Source of the DNA: Prochilodus magdalenae
Taxonomy: Eukaryota > Chordata > Actinopteri > Characiformes > Prochilodontidae
NCBI GenBank assembly: GCA_024036415.1
Contig: JAMWET010007210.1
Span: 201,001 to 265,000 of the forward strand
Direction of reading: 5' to 3'
DNA length: 64,000 nucleotides
The notes beneath the pieces were generated by a model, which had not been told where the DNA came from, did no database searches, and saw only the letters and a program-made list of their open reading frames with translations. Of this stretch, positions 23,550 through 35,499 are shown piece after piece. Position 1 is the first letter of the stretch; every line of letters begins with the position of its first letter. Made by a program: the position numbers and the translations under genes.

Positions 23550-26500
23550 TCCCAGGTTCTCATTTGAACTTCTTGTTTCAGCTGAAATGGCGCATCAGTT
23601 AATTTAACGCTAAAGAATTGAACTGCTGGTAAAATGGTTAAAGGTGGAAATAATTTTTTTTTTTTTTTTGGTGAATGGAATATACCAGAAGAACAAGCAT
23701 GTCTTGGTAATGCATTACCACATTGACACTGGTTGTAACATAACCCATATTGTCCTTCTTGAGTAGTTTCTGCATCTGTTTATATAGTCATTGTTTATAT
23801 TTACCATTTCTAACTGCATGATGACTTTCTAAACATCTCACACTCACATGTAGGCAGGTTAGAGCTTTTAGGCTAATAGAAGAGAACGTTGGCTGGTGAG
23901 TAAATAATTCCAGTCTGCTGCCGATCCAGGCCCGTCTGATACGAGACACTGTGTGAATCATTTCTTCCTGCTATAAAGACAGAACCATATAGCCTGCCGT
24001 ATATTAATGAAGATATTACACTGGACTGATATACCTACATAAGTATTGAGTAACGGTCCAGGGGAGTTCAGTAGATCCAGAACCTGTCAGGAACTGAAAT
24101 GTGACGGACTCTGTTCCTAGCTTTAAATTCCCTTTTGCTTTAAAAAGAAATACTAATGAAAAACTGACATACTAAAATACTAACTCAACAAGAGGCCACA
24201 ATGAGATCCCAGCAAGCACCTGAACCTTAATGACTAAAATGGAACAGGGGAAAACGCTACAGTAAATGGAAGTGAGTAAATAAAACAGGTTGCTGGCTAC
24301 CACTGCTTAAGTGTTAGTACAGCCAATATAAGCCATTATACTGATATTTCAATCACTTTGATTGTATGACTGCAGTGCACGAGCAAAAGACCAGAACATT
24401 AACCAGTGCAGTCGTTTATTGTCTACTTAACATTAGTGAACTATTATATCCACTGCTATAACTACATCTGGTATTGTTGGCATCGACAAACATTAGTCGC
24501 CCATTGCTAATGTATTACTTCATGCTAACTAACGCATTAGCTACGCTATGCTACATTACCTATGCTAGTCACTCAACACCTAATGCGAAGTGTTAAGTAT
24601 TAATCTTAGTATGAGTATTAATGGGAGAGGTGCCATACTGACCTGACTGCTGCTCTCTCATCTTATAGGGCACTGTCCTATATGCTGTGAAGCTCCGCCT
24701 TGGCACTTTGGCACATTGGTATGATGATTTAGCACCCATTGTTGCTGCACTGCTTTTATGGTCCCTCTGAGTGACTGGGCTGCTCGGCCGCTCTCATTAT
24801 TTTCTATTCCATGTTGTTCTCGAGCGCTCTCCTAATTCCAGCCTAACTGCAACCTCATTATTTTCACTGTCTGCCTGCTCTGACCCGTATGATATAGATC
24901 CGGGCCCGGCCGGCCTGCTACTAGGACGGGTAGAATATGTACCATATTCAGACTTGTTTTCTCCAGACTAGATTTAATCAGTGTCGTGGAATGTGACCCA
25001 GCAGAGCGACTGCGTTGTACCGAGCCTTATTGCTTTTGTCTGTCACAGACTGAGATTGGAGATGCTTTCTTCAATTGTCTTAGACACACTGTTTACATTT
25101 CCTTCAGCCAGGGCAGGAAATGGACTAGCTTATCGCTTCCTTCCTCTTGAAATGCGAGTGGCTAGCATTTCGTGTTTGTCGGGATTACAAAGCATTTTTC
25201 TCTCCTTTCTCTGGAGCCACTCGGCCGGGGCACCTGCTCTTTGGAGGAGAACTCTCGAGCCCTCTTCAGAATCATCAGTGACAGCGGCGTAATCAGATCG
25301 GCCCTGTCTGGAGCCATGATTGCTAGAGACACTTGAACCACTGCAATCAGGCCGGCGCTTCACGGGAAACGCCTTAGCTTTTTCCACCGGCTTCACTGCG
25401 CTTACGCCGCACTCACTGTGTCTATGTGCCTTCCACAGTCCCCCAGCCTTCATCACCTCCTCCTCTCACCTCTGGCCCCTTCTATCTGGGTGCAAACATA
25501 TGCGCTGAGATGCTTCACACCATCATTTGACCCGCTCTCTCCGACAGAGACGGGGCGTGTTCTCGAACGCTTCAGAGAGAGGCTTCGTTCGGTGATCAGA
25601 AAGCACCTCTGAGCCGCAATGCCTTCACCAGCGCATTCGTTTTCGTTGGCAAATGCTTACAGCGACAACAGAGCCGCGCTCCTCGTTCGGTGTTTGATGG
25701 AGGTTTTTCTCTGGACTGCATTTATTACATTTCCTAATTATCCACATCTCGCAGGAAGAGGCCGGTACGAAGCACTTTGTGTTGGTTCGATTAATTACAT
25801 GGTGTAATTTCACTGGCGGACATACAGCAATACTGTCGGTACTCAGAGGCAATTAGAACTGCAGTGTCGCACGAGGAACGCAGCTCAATTAGATCGACTC
25901 AACCTCCATATGCTCCATTGTTTGTACAGACGTCCTGTTGTTGGGAATGCTATATGTCTTCCATAGGAATATGCGAAAATGATGTGCACTAGATTATTAG
26001 GTAAAGGTGTAAACGTGGCACAGCTGCAGCTTTAGTTCAGCCACTCTGTTCAGGGATGTCTCTGTATGTTCTGTCGCTAAGGAATTGTGCTTCATTGTTA
26101 CCATATCTCAGTGTTAATCTGGAAGGTCTGTGCTCTCCTCAGTTGTATGTGTCTTTATGTTAGTCGTTAAGTTTTAGCACAGCTATTTAGACTAAAAACA
26201 TTCACAAGCCTCCCCCATTTCCTTTCCCTGAACCAAACCCCACCCACACACTATAGGACACACCACAGAAGGATACGCTCATGTTTAATTTTACTCACCC
26301 AATAGGATGACTATAAACTCTTTAGCCTTGTACTGGAAACAACTTTCAAGTTTAACTCGGTGTATTAGTTGAAGCAAGACCCTCCCTCAATAACAAGCCC
26401 ACCCAGTAGAAATGTATAATGGACATAATAGCCAGGCTAGTATGAGTATATCCTCATATCATGCGGTTTTGGAGGGAACCAGCTGGTGTAGTCCAATAGA

Positions 26501-26734
26501 GTTAGCGTTAGCTGGTTAGCTGGTTTGTTTTTGTGCTGCTAGGAGTAATAAGGATATTTATTAAGATATATTTTCAGGTTAGCATTTTTCAGATGCCACA
26601 GCTTAGCCTTTATGCAACACGAAAAATGGACCACCTATTTTTGAAATTGCTATTAGCCAGTACAGTGACATGGCTGTTTGGCCAGTCAAAACTATTTTTT
26701 ATAATAGAAATATTTCTTTAATTATTGTTATTTA
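23550..26734. other. non-coding DNA, nothing firmly recognised
   Basis: A poly-T run is at 23654-23669. No exon seen. The segment 25640-25960 contains several ATTA/TAATTA sites in otherwise unique DNA and resembles conserved non-coding sequence. The 75-codon frame on the - strand across it is not supported. Confidence 0.4.
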
Positions 26735-26740
26735 AAATTA

Positions 26741-26777
<37 letters not shown>
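26735..26777 (+). repeat. (ATT)n microsatellite
   Basis: About 11 units of ATT, preceded by imperfect ttattgttatt sequence. Confidence 0.95.
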
Positions 26778-26859
26778 ATCCAATTATATTTGTGTCAACA
26801 CAAATGTATGGACAACAGCCAGAACTATATGACAGTGTTTGTGCTAGTAGGTTTTTGAT

Positions 26860-27286
26860 TCTGTCCTGTCCTGTCTAGTCGCGCCCCTGTTGTTCTCCAT
26901 TTTCTCTGGTTTTCTGATTGTCTTGTCGTGTCCATGTACCTCTTGCTGTCTTGTTCCATGTGCTTCTGTTTGTTTTGGTTTTTGGCTCCTCCTGTCTCTG
27001 CACCCTTGCGAGTCCCCTCACCTGTCCCTAGTTTGTAGCTCCGCCCCTTCCCAGGTGTTCCTTGTTAGTCTTAGTTCACTTATACTCCCTGTAGTCCCCT
27101 GTGTTCTTGCGTGGTCGTTTGTCTCCCTCCCAGGTCGTTTGTCCCCACGTTGGTTGTTTTTGTAAGCTGGTATAATGTTTCGTAGTTTTTTTTTTGCATC
27201 TTTGGTTTTGTTTTGTTTCATTTGTTCTGTCCATTAAATCCTTGCGCCTATATCCTGCCTCCTTGTCTTGAACCCCACGTGACAGA
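26860..27286 (+). mobile_element. gypsy-like solo LTR (probable)
   Basis: It begins near ttctgtcctgtcctgtctag and has a T/C-rich body with the typical cctgtccctag and cctgtagtcccctgtg type sequence. A polyadenylation-like cattaaatccttgcgcc lies at about 27230, and it ends cccacgtgacag. The end CGTGACA is the classic 3' end of fish gypsy-type LTRs. No internal region is attached. Both frames read across it (26890-27165 +, 27018-27315 -) are composition artefacts. Confidence 0.6.
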
Positions 27287-28430
27287 TTCCATACTCCCAC
27301 TGTTAACCCCATCATACCGAGTATCTCGCCAGCTATCCGTTCTGTTTTCTGTCACTGATTCATGTGAATTATTAACGAAGCTTCCTTTTTTTCCCTGGTG
27401 AAAGTATACTTATACTTAGTTCTGTGTTTGTACCAGCCCTGACTTCTAATAGATCAGGGGGAGAAATGGGGCAGAAACCAGGAAGTGATTGTGGTCAGAG
27501 AAAGAGAGACACAGACGGAATACTCGATCACCCTTGCTCATTAAGTAAGCCGTATTGATGAGTTCACATCGGCGGTTGCTGTTAAGGCTCGTGCTCTGGA
27601 GGACATTTTGTACACCATTTGCAAATTAGAGCTGCAGGGTGAACGTGCCATGCACTGGAATGGCAGTAACGGAGAAGCTTGCGTATGCCACCCTGCTGCA
27701 CTTCTTTATGGGGGATGGCTACTGGCGAGTGCCTTGGGATGGTGCCACTGAGCCAAAATGGATGGGGAGAATAATGCAGTGTAGCTCTGCAGATTAAAAT
27801 GGCCTGTATTATCTCTCGTAAAAAGTAAACACAAGCATGATGCAGAGCTGTGGGTTTAACGGGTTGCCGTCTCCGTTGGTGCAGTTAAGTAAGCAGCGGC
27901 GTCTCGGAGGATGCGCTGCCCGAAGAATAACGCAGAACTCCGAAGACTGTCAAAACCCTGGAATTAAAAACTCTTCTGCTTTGCAAATTTGCATGCCGGC
28001 GGTAAGTAATTTTCTCTGGTCGCGCCTGCCGCAGTCGGCTCGTTTTTGAAGTGCGTGCACATAAAAGAGTTAAAAATGCCTCTCATAAGGTGCAGACGGT
28101 AGAGTGAGACTGATGAAATCAGCAGCAGCCTCCTAGCATGTGTCAAGCCACGTCCCAGTGTGTAACCTAGCAACCATTAGAGAACGAGGCGAGCCCAGTC
28201 TCCTATAGCTTACTGTACAGACCTGCAGAGGAAGATTTAATCCTGTTCTAATTTTGTCACCTTGCCTCTAATTGAACTGTGATCTGTGCTCCGCCTACAA
28301 CTGTGTCCTATTCATAGGAATCTCTGGAAAATCCCGTTTCACCAAAAGAGAGATTGTAGCCATCTGAGTTCCAAGGTGCTACGTAAGGTTGAGTTTACTC
28401 TTTAGAATGCTGTGCCGATAATTCCCATGT
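27287..28430. other. non-coding DNA, nothing recognised
   Basis: No gene or repeat identified. Short frames at 27837-28173 on both strands overlap one another and show no domain. Confidence 0.45.
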
Positions 28431-28439
28431 GAACCTGAA

Positions 28440-28660
28440 CCCAGATAGCATGTGGGCACTGTCAGCGAAGACAGTCTGCAGTGAGCCGAAGGTGGCCCAC
28501 ACATTTACAACATGGAAATCCGCCCACCTCTCCCAACACAGATCTGTTCTGGGGTGGGCCTAATCTGGTGCGTATGTGGCCCACATATTCCAAATGGGAG
28601 CAGTTTGCCCAAGTGGGCCAGACTAAAAGGGCCAGATTTGGACCAAAACAAGGCTTTAGT
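28440..28660 (+). repeat. dispersed repeat rich in gtgggcc/ggcccac (possible DNA element)
   Basis: Recurrent gtggcccaca, gtgggcc and tgggcca motifs follow a cccagatagcatgtgggc start. Fish genomes carry many such copies, but the family cannot be named here. The 62-codon frame across it is not a gene. Confidence 0.35.
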
Positions 28661-28772
28661 GCTGTATAACTATCAAAACTACCTTTATTAAAAAAAGTAA
28701 ACGGTTATTTCCATCATATCAGCTCTTATATGCAGAATTGTTGTAAATATATATACATAAATACACATATCC

Positions 28773-29231
28773 GTCAACCATAACATTAAAACCACCTATC
28801 TACACTCAGTGTCTGTTTTGTCAGCTCCACTAGAGGTACTCGTAGTTCTACAGTTACAAACTGTAGTTTGACTTTACAGTCAGAGATGATAGCTCCTCTG
28901 CTGCAAGTTTGTGTTGGTCATCCTCTAGTCATTCACCGGTGGTCACAGGACGCTGTCCACAGGACGCTGCTGTTGGATAGTTTTGGTTGGTGGACGATTC
29001 TCGGTCCAGTAGTGACACACTACCACCTCGTCACTGTCGCTGCAGAGCTGGGAATGGTCCTGTGGGGGTCCTGACCATATTAAGAAAAGCTGATGGGGGG
29101 GCTAACAAAGTGTGCAGAGAAACAGATGCACTACAGTCAGTTACCGTAGAATTACAAGGTGCACCAGCGTGGTAGGTGGAGCTGATATAAGGAGTGGAGA
29201 CACTAGAGGTGGTTCTAATGTTATCGCTGAT
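28773..29231 (+). mobile_element. non-autonomous DNA transposon with 25-bp inverted ends
   Basis: The left end gtcaaccataacattaaaac-cacct (28773-28797) is matched in inverted orientation by the right end at 29207-29231 (aggtggttctaatgttatcg-ctgat), with three or four mismatches. The interior has no transposase. Copies with these ends (a rightward copy ends ggtggttttaatgttatggctgatc) are abundant in teleosts, but the superfamily is not certain. Confidence 0.7.
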
Positions 29232-30530
29232 CAGGTGTGTTTATATCTATTTGGACCGAAGCTCTTAAATGAATAACAGACTTTAAGTTTTTTCACTGAA
29301 ACTGAGAATTTCATGAGCTTGGGTAAACGTTTGTTTACCTGTTTTACAGTATCAGTATGAAGGAATTTGCTTTGGACGCAGAGCTTGGAGTCAAATGATG
29401 TGGATTTTATAGCTGTCATTATACTGTGGCCTAAAACCCAGGCCTTGGCTTGCATAGCTCTTCCAATGCTGTTCTCAGGAGGAATGAGAGACCTTCCCAG
29501 CAGGTCCTCGGATTCCCCGGTTGCAGCAGACCCCACCTGTTGTAGCTGAAGTTTTGTCTCCTTGGCTTGATAATGCAGTACACAGAGCAGAGACTGACTC
29601 ACTGGGCTTGTTTGTCCACGTCTCTCTGGCGTTTCTGAAATACACTAGAGAAATGCATCTTGTTTTCGTCAACGCCTCGGGGTCTGTTGGTAAGGCCACA
29701 GCGGAAAGTGAAGTAGCCCTGTTGTTAATGAGAAGATGCACTGCACCGGCGAGGCTGTTCTGCTTTAGTTAGGCTGACGTTACCTCACCCTGAAGTGGGT
29801 TCCTCGATTCCTTCAGGATGTTTCCCCCTCCCCCCAATGAACCATATCAAATTGCTCTTAAACGATTTCAGTTAAGCTGCTGCTTATATCTAATTCAAAC
29901 CATGTCATTTGTTTTTGAGCCATAATTTATAACAAGTGAAAGGGATTCCGAGCGCTTTTATCCCAAATGTCATTTCTTTGCTAGATAACCAGTCTGGGGG
30001 CACGCTTCTCTGAAAATGGGGAAAGTGGTGCTCTGTCTGTACGGTTATTAAAGTAATGCGATTTCACAACTCCTTCTCCCACGTTGCTTCAACTTTGATT
30101 TGATGAATTTCCGTACACGGCTCCAAACCTTACTCAATTCCTTTTTTTTTCCTTTTTTTTTGCACGTTTAATTGAAAAGCAGGACCGTTTTCGGTATGGT
30201 GGTAATATCCATACATTCTTCTCGTTATAGTTTGACATGTGGTGTCGACCGCCACTGGCTTTTAAACTGTGCTGAAAAGCGCAAATCTAATACTATTTGT
30301 AACATAATAAAAACAACTACAGGAACAATAACACAGTTGCGAGCTGCTACCCCGAGGACAGTCGCACGTATTGCGTCCAGTGAAGCGAGAGAACGTTGAC
30401 AGAGGCTGTAACCAGTAACAGTGCGCTGTTGAAAAGACGGGTGGAGTGGAATTCCATTATGCCTTCTCCACTGCAGAAATAGGACTAAGCCGTTGGGTGG
30501 CCTGCTGCTTCCTCCCTAAATTACCCCTCC
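29232..30530. other. non-coding DNA, nothing recognised
   Basis: No exon or repeat recognised apart from T-runs at 30141-30160. Confidence 0.45.
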
Positions 30531-30539
30531 AACATTGTC

Positions 30540-31224
30540 ACACCTGAGATCCGCTGTTTGTCAAGTCAACATTAATGTACATGGGCCTTTTACAACAGAT
30601 GTGGTCACAAAGCAGCTCTACAGAGAATCTGGTGTCCGAGCCCCCAGTGAGCAAGCCAGGGGCAATAGAGGCAAGGAGAAGCTCCCTCAGTTCAGAAGGA
30701 AGAAACCTAGAGAGGAACCAAGACTCAAAAGGGGAACCCATCCTCCTCGGGTCAACACCAGATACAAGACAACACAGGAGAGGAGCGTATAGTGTTTGTA
30801 GGGTAGAATAACAAATGTCTGATTAGTCTGATTAAGTAGCTGGGTCATCGGATGGGTCAGCAGGACGCAGGCCAAGCTTCCACAGTGCAGGACAGCCAGG
30901 AGCTCCGTGGTGGTTAAAGGCTCCCAGTGGCTCCCAGTCAGAGCAGATGTAGTACCAGCATCAGACCGCACAGGATGGGCAGCAGTTCAGCTCAGACAGA
31001 GAGATCAGACAGACTGTTAGCTCTGACAGACCTGAACACACTATACGGTGTTAACAGAGTGCAGCAGTGACTCCGGCAGGCCTGGCTCCTGCAGCAGGAC
31101 TAACAGGGAGAGCCAGAAGGTCACACAGACATAAGGGCCCCTCAGGAGTCAGGGCCCCTCTGCTCCACCGTCAACACACCTGAGTGAACAAGAGCAGCGG
31201 GACCACCGCACCAACACTCCCAGC
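30540..31224 (+). repeat. dispersed fish repeat (family not named)
   Basis: The stretch with agaatctggtgtccgagccc, gaagaaacctagagaggaac and caagactcaaaaggggaacc is a sequence seen very often across teleost genomes. It leads directly into the 92-bp tandem array. The open frames at 30535-30811 are part of this repeat and are not unique genes. Confidence 0.45.
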
Positions 31225-31540
31225 TTACCCAACACTCTCGGTCTGTGGACCCCTAGATCTGCACCTCTTACCTAGAAACACTTACTACCACACACTCCAC
31301 TAAACAGGTAGGGTTACCAAACACTCTCTGTCAGTGGACCCCTAGATCTGCACCTCTTACCTAGCAGAAATACTCACTACCACACGCTCCACTGAACAGG
31401 TAGGGTTACCCAACACTCTCTGTCAGTGGACACCTAGACCTGCACCTCTTACCTAGCAGAAATACTCACTACCACACGCTCCACTGAACAGGTAGGGTTA
31501 CCCAACACGCTCTGCCAGTGGACACCTAGATCTGCACCTA
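31225..31540 (+). repeat. 92-bp tandem repeat, about 3.4 units
   Basis: The landmark acaggtagggttac recurs at 31304, 31396 and 31488, exactly 92 bp apart. Each unit includes cctagatctgcacctcttac and tactaccacacactcc-like sequence. It directly follows the dispersed repeat and may be an internally amplified part of it. Confidence 0.95.
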
Positions 31541-33083
31541 AAAGGTGTTTGTCTGCTTGTATATCTGATCACTCCAGTTTTTTAAGGTTTGCCCGGTTTG
31601 TTCCGTCCTCTCTCTCCGCATGGACCTGCATCGCTAAGAAATAGCTCTGCTCATGGTGTTCTGATATTACTGCCACTGTCTCACTGCTGATGCAATACGT
31701 ATTCATGCTGCCTCTCTATTTAAATCATTTGCACAAGTGAGGGCCATTAGGAGAATGCTATGTGACGAGCATTATTAGGGAAATAATGTAGTAACTGTGG
31801 CCAGTGAGTCATTACTCTGCATAAGCCTTGACAAAAAAGACAGCTCCAACTGCTTTGAATGTCAAAATACGGAATAATCTCATTCTCTTAGAACGTCTGA
31901 AAGCAACAACATGCCTAAAATGTGTTCATATGCCTCAGTCTTTCCTGCGTCCAGAGCCGAACCTCAGAGTGCTCGTATTTCAGCCAGCCTCTTCCTTAGG
32001 CATGCTGTTTGTAGCGGTGGTGTGATAAATCCTGGACCAAGCTGTAAAACCTTTTAATCTCATATTTCATCTTGACTGTCATCTGACTTCTTTATTCTGA
32101 CCTTGGTCCCTTGAAGCTGATCAGTCCTGAGAGGATGTCTCACTGCAGAGGCCACCAACTCTCTTGATGTCTCTTTTATGACATTAAACCACTTAAGCCT
32201 CACAAGAAGCCTCAACAACACAGCAGATGCTAGGAGTAAATAAAAATTCTATCTGCTCGTCTGTTTCTATATTTTATATGCACATCAAAGACGATCAAAG
32301 GCTAACTGTGTGCTAATAACTGCTAAATATATACAGTATATGTGTAGTTTGTTGTGAGGTACTGGCTCAGTAAGGCATTCTCTGATCATCTTCATACTGA
32401 CCTAGATCATAGACGGTGATAAAGGTGGCCTGAGTATCTCGTGTATTTGTGAAATGTTTGGTTTGGCTTAGCTGCTTGTTTAGCATACATTACCATTGGT
32501 CCCTTATAGCCATGTGGCGGCAGAGAAGAGATGATATGGGGTTTCCATGCAGGCGAGGCTGATACCGCTGTGGCTAGACCTACACATAGAATGGGCAGAC
32601 TAATAGAACGGGTTGGCTGACAGCAATTTTCTACCTATCACTTGGAGACAGAAGTAAATACCGTATAAACAAACTGACAGCACATCCCTGTAGCGTTGCA
32701 TGGAATTAGTTTCTTGCTCTAAGCTCTTGAGACACCGCGGATTTGTAGGGATGTGCCTTTATATATGATAGAATGAATAAGTGATGGCTTGGTGGAAGAG
32801 GCTTGGTGCCATATAGATTGATGCGAGCGAATCCTTCACATTAATCTCTGGAGTTAACAGGACGGTATGACTAGTTCTGGAATGCTACGTCCATTTCTCA
32901 GAGATCCGCATCCCTACAGTGTTTAGCTTCTCACATCAGTATCATTATCATGTGCTTCAGGGTTAAAGTAACTCTGATGGTAGGCTGTACAGCGTCAGCT
33001 CTAGCAGCCCGGTTTGAATTTGTTGTCTTTGCAGTGTGATAAAAACAATTCCTATTTACATACAGTTTATAATTAAGTGTGTT
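31541..33083. other. non-coding DNA, nothing recognised
   Basis: No exon or repeat recognised; short TA-rich pieces occur near 32325. Confidence 0.45.
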
Positions 33084-33270
33084 TCAGTCCAGATAGATTT
33101 CACAATCTGGGAGAGTACAGTGCAGACAATCAGAATGATGCTCATCATCAAAAGAATAGCTGGCCCCAGAAGGAGGTGTCGGACTGCGATGCTGTTGGGA
33201 AGGAAGATAAAGGTGACCAGGATCAATAACTGATGATAAATTTAGGCTGATATGATCAATATTTATTGAG

Positions 33271-33606
33271 CTACACATACAGAAGTCTGTCTCTCAGTAT
33301 GACGTCAAACCCAACACGCCAGACGTCTCGGTATGGACCTGTAGAGGTCCCTAATGGTGTCCTGTGATAATCCATCCCATGCAGCTTGAACATCCCCACA
33401 CAGTTCCTGCAGATTTGGTGGTAGCGTTCGAGGTGAAGTAAGAGCAGGTCTTCTGGACATGCGTGATGCCGGACAACAAACTGTTCCTTATGGCACTGAC
33501 GACGGTGCCTCCACACACAGATTCGTTGATCTCCACCAAGACAAATATGGATTTCATCGCAAGATGCCCCGCCACCATTCTGAATCACTCCATGACCGTC
33601 TGGCAT
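33271..33606 (-). pseudogene. Tc1-like transposase fragment, frameshifted
   Basis: Tc1/mariner transposases cut and paste DNA with a DDE/D catalytic triad. On the - strand this frame keeps a decayed catalytic block: DEIHICLGGDQRICVWRHRR resembles DESRF-LGGD-RIRVWRHRG. The C-terminal part is out of frame: NCVGMFKLHGMDYHRTPLG translates in the neighbouring frame to a sequence like LCGDVQAAWDGLSQDTIRD, which is the usual C-terminal transposase helix. Start and end of the element are not visible. It is dead. Confidence 0.75.
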
Positions 33607-35288
33607 GACGTCAGTGGGGTCTTGTAACGGTCTTTATGCATGCAGTCCTGCAGTTCTGCTTCAGGCATTCGCATGTCAATGGTGCTGCACTAACAGGAAG
33701 ACTCACTGCTCACTGAATGTCTACACTCATCATTGTTGGGTAACCCGGGCAACAACGGACAATTTGTCTCTTCTTTCTTTTTCTATCCACTGCCACTAAC
33801 AGCATGCTAGGGTAGTATCTGCATGGCCAGTATGGCACGCAGTATGTCAATATGTCAATCCTGCTTCCCGGAGCCCCACGGTGCAACCCCTTTTTGAACT
33901 CTTCTCCACTTGCAAAGTATGTTACCAGCGCAGGTCAGAATGGACAGCATGCGCCACCGGACAACCTTGTATACTCAGTCAGGTCGACATTAAGTCCTTC
34001 CTTGCTTAGGCCTCGTTCACGGCCGAGACGGAAACTTGAATCATATGCCAAATCGGCCCGCCAACTTTCATTCCAGTCGACTGCTTACGTCTGGAGGCTG
34101 GATTTTTCCAATGTTGGCTGTATATCATGCGTATACGTTATAGGACCTTTGTTTCTAGGATGACGATAGAGTTGCACCCACCGTGAAAAAAAAGTTTGTG
34201 CAGATGGGTATGTCTCTAGACTATGACTGTTTCAAAGCCACCTCTCTTCAGGTACCGCACAAGGAGTTCCCAATATCGTTCTTGCATGTGCTTTCAACTT
34301 GACAGCCCCAACAGTTCACAAAGCCTTTAAGCTTTTCCATTGTCAGACTGGAGCCCATTATCTTTTAGAGAGCATTCAGCAAAACAATGACAAATTCACC
34401 TTTGACACAGGTTTCCAAATATCTACAAAGGCTGTGACAACGGCAGCTTTCAGACGGATCAAATCGCAGTGCGTCAGGTGTCTGAGCGGCAGCATTGTTC
34501 CATTGTTCGAGAGGGCCCTTTAGGTAGTTCGCCTCCTCGGTTCCCCCCCATTCTCCGCCACAGTCAGAACTCACTGCTGTGTGAACCACTGTTTTCCTCA
34601 CAAAGGAGAGCAGACCAAACCTCTGGACTCATGCCATTACACCCAGCTGCACCTGCTTCTATGACACACTGTCTCCTAGAAAGGACACAGCTCTCTCTCT
34701 CTCTGTCCCTCCCTCTCTCTCTCTCTCTTCTTAGTCTCCTTACAGAGATTTTGGAAGGTGACACAAACACCAGAATGTGTCTGGCCCTGTTTGTATTGCT
34801 GCATAGCTCTGAGGGTGCAGCCCACCGGGGCTTTAATGTTCAAATCAGCCTTTCTGCCTCACCCTCACACACACCTCATTTGCCCCTGTGCGCTGTTGCA
34901 GAGGTAGTTACAAAGCCCCCACAAAGTAAGTAAGAGTCAGGGGCGTGTGTGTAAGAGACCTTACTGAGACAGTGCCACGTAGGACGCTGATGAGTCAGGC
35001 AGCTCTGCAGCAGAGAGAGAGACAGAGAGAGATACATAGATAGAGGCAAGATGAATCCTTGCCGAATACAGATTCAGTTAAAAAGGCTTTGTTGTTAAAC
35101 AGGAGCGTGTACTGAGCCTGCACACTACAGGTGAGGATAATACAGCTGCACTTTGTTTTTACAGCCCCGTTTCCAATAAGGGAATGATGCTGCGCAAAAT
35201 GTCAATAAAAACACGATGCATTCGAATTTAATGCCAGCAACACATCAGAAAAGCTGGGACAGGGCAACACAGCACTGCTCAAAAACAT
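33607..35288. other. non-coding DNA with CT microsatellite
   Basis: A CT-rich microsatellite lies at 34690-34730 and a GA-rich one at 35010-35045. The long frames at 34469-34933 and 33852-34163 run across these and show no recognisable domain. Confidence 0.45.
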
Positions 35289-35499
35289 CTACATCTACGG
35301 CTTTTAGCTGAGGCTCTTATCCAGAGCCACTTACAAGGTTAATCATATTACAGGTAGGCCAATGTAGTGTTAGGAGTCCTACCCAAGGACTCTAATTGGT
35401 GTAGCACAGCGTAGTCACCCAGAATCGAACGCCAGTCTCCCACATGGGACGGTAGCTTCCTGGTGAGTAGTGGTGTTATCCATTGTGCGACACCAACCA
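35289..35499 (-). mobile_element. tRNA-derived SINE
   Basis: Read on the - strand it begins ggttggtgtcgcacaatgga and has a B-box-like gttcgattctgggtgac. It continues through gagtccttgggtaggactcc and ends in ctctggataagagcctcagc. The layout matches the copy at 44603-44817, with some decay in the tRNA head. These elements are transcribed by Pol III and mobilised by LINEs. It is not a tRNA gene. Confidence 0.85.

Noticed and set aside
34469..34933. 154-codon frame
   Set aside because: It crosses a CT microsatellite and has no recognisable domain.
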